DNA of 24,206 bases from JAVXNW01 sp036645575 (lineage in GTDB: Bacteria > Bacillota > Clostridia > Christensenellales > Aristaeellaceae). Shown piece after piece: positions 24,192-24,206 of this stretch. Below the pieces are notes generated by a model. The model saw nothing but the letters and a program-made list of their open reading frames with translations. It did not search any database and was not told the DNA's origin. The number at the start of each line of letters is the position of its first letter. The first letter of the stretch is position 1. Made by a program: the position numbers and the translations under genes. Location of the stretch: assembly GCA_036645575.1 (NCBI GenBank), contig JAVXNW010000035.1, forward strand, positions 1-24,206. Direction: 5' to 3'.

Positions 24192-24206
24192 GGCCGCCGG
24201 AGGCCG

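Overview
The window looks like chromosomal DNA of a high-GC, low-complexity-rich member of the Clostridia (Bacillota). The evidence is strong AGGAGG-type ribosome binding sites, frequent GTG starts, a lipobox-anchored sugar-binding protein, a YesM/YesN-type two-component pair, and a GyrB/ParE and GyrA/ParC pair of Gram-positive type. A Christensenellales- or Oscillospirales-like host is a guess only. No rRNA, tRNA or CRISPR array is visible.

Layout. (1) Positions 1-375 hold the tail of an IS30-family transposase and its AT-rich, pyrimidine-rich downstream region. (2) Positions 376-10947, all on the minus strand, form a carbohydrate sensing, uptake and degradation locus. In transcription order it runs: YesM-like histidine kinase, YesN-like AraC response regulator, terminator, AraC-type operator and promoter, lipoprotein solute-binding protein, intercistronic stem-loop, two MalF/MalG-type permeases, a beta-lactamase-fold serine hydrolase, and a GHL6-like glycoside hydrolase. 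No transporter ATPase is encoded; such systems usually share a housekeeping MsmK/UgpC-type ATPase. (3) Positions 11168-15907 hold a minus-strand cyclic-di-GMP pair: a multi-PAS diguanylate cyclase with an intact GGDEF and I-site, then a Cache/degenerate-GGDEF/EAL phosphodiesterase. (4) Positions 16068-19497, minus strand, encode a SARP/BTAD regulator with a degenerate GGDEF-like tail, an AI-2E-family membrane protein translationally coupled to it, and a YjdF/DUF2238-like membrane protein. (5) Positions 19620-24206, plus strand, carry overlapping genes for both subunits of a type IIA topoisomerase, followed by GC-rich hairpins.

How the parts work together. The kinase and regulator probably sense an extracellular sugar. 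The regulator then activates the transporter operon through two 13-bp direct repeats 21 bp apart, next to a promoter with a good -10 and a poor -35. The imported sugar would be processed in the cytoplasm by the glycoside hydrolase, perhaps with de-esterification by the serine hydrolase. The neighbouring cyclase and phosphodiesterase would set cyclic-di-GMP levels, and the SARP protein keeps an RxxD motif at I-site spacing and could read that signal.

The least expected signals are short tandem repeats that start inside the last codons of two genes and just past the stop of a third, a repeat array in the SARP leader, and the SARP RxxD motif. All function assignments come from reading motifs by eye; no database search was possible.
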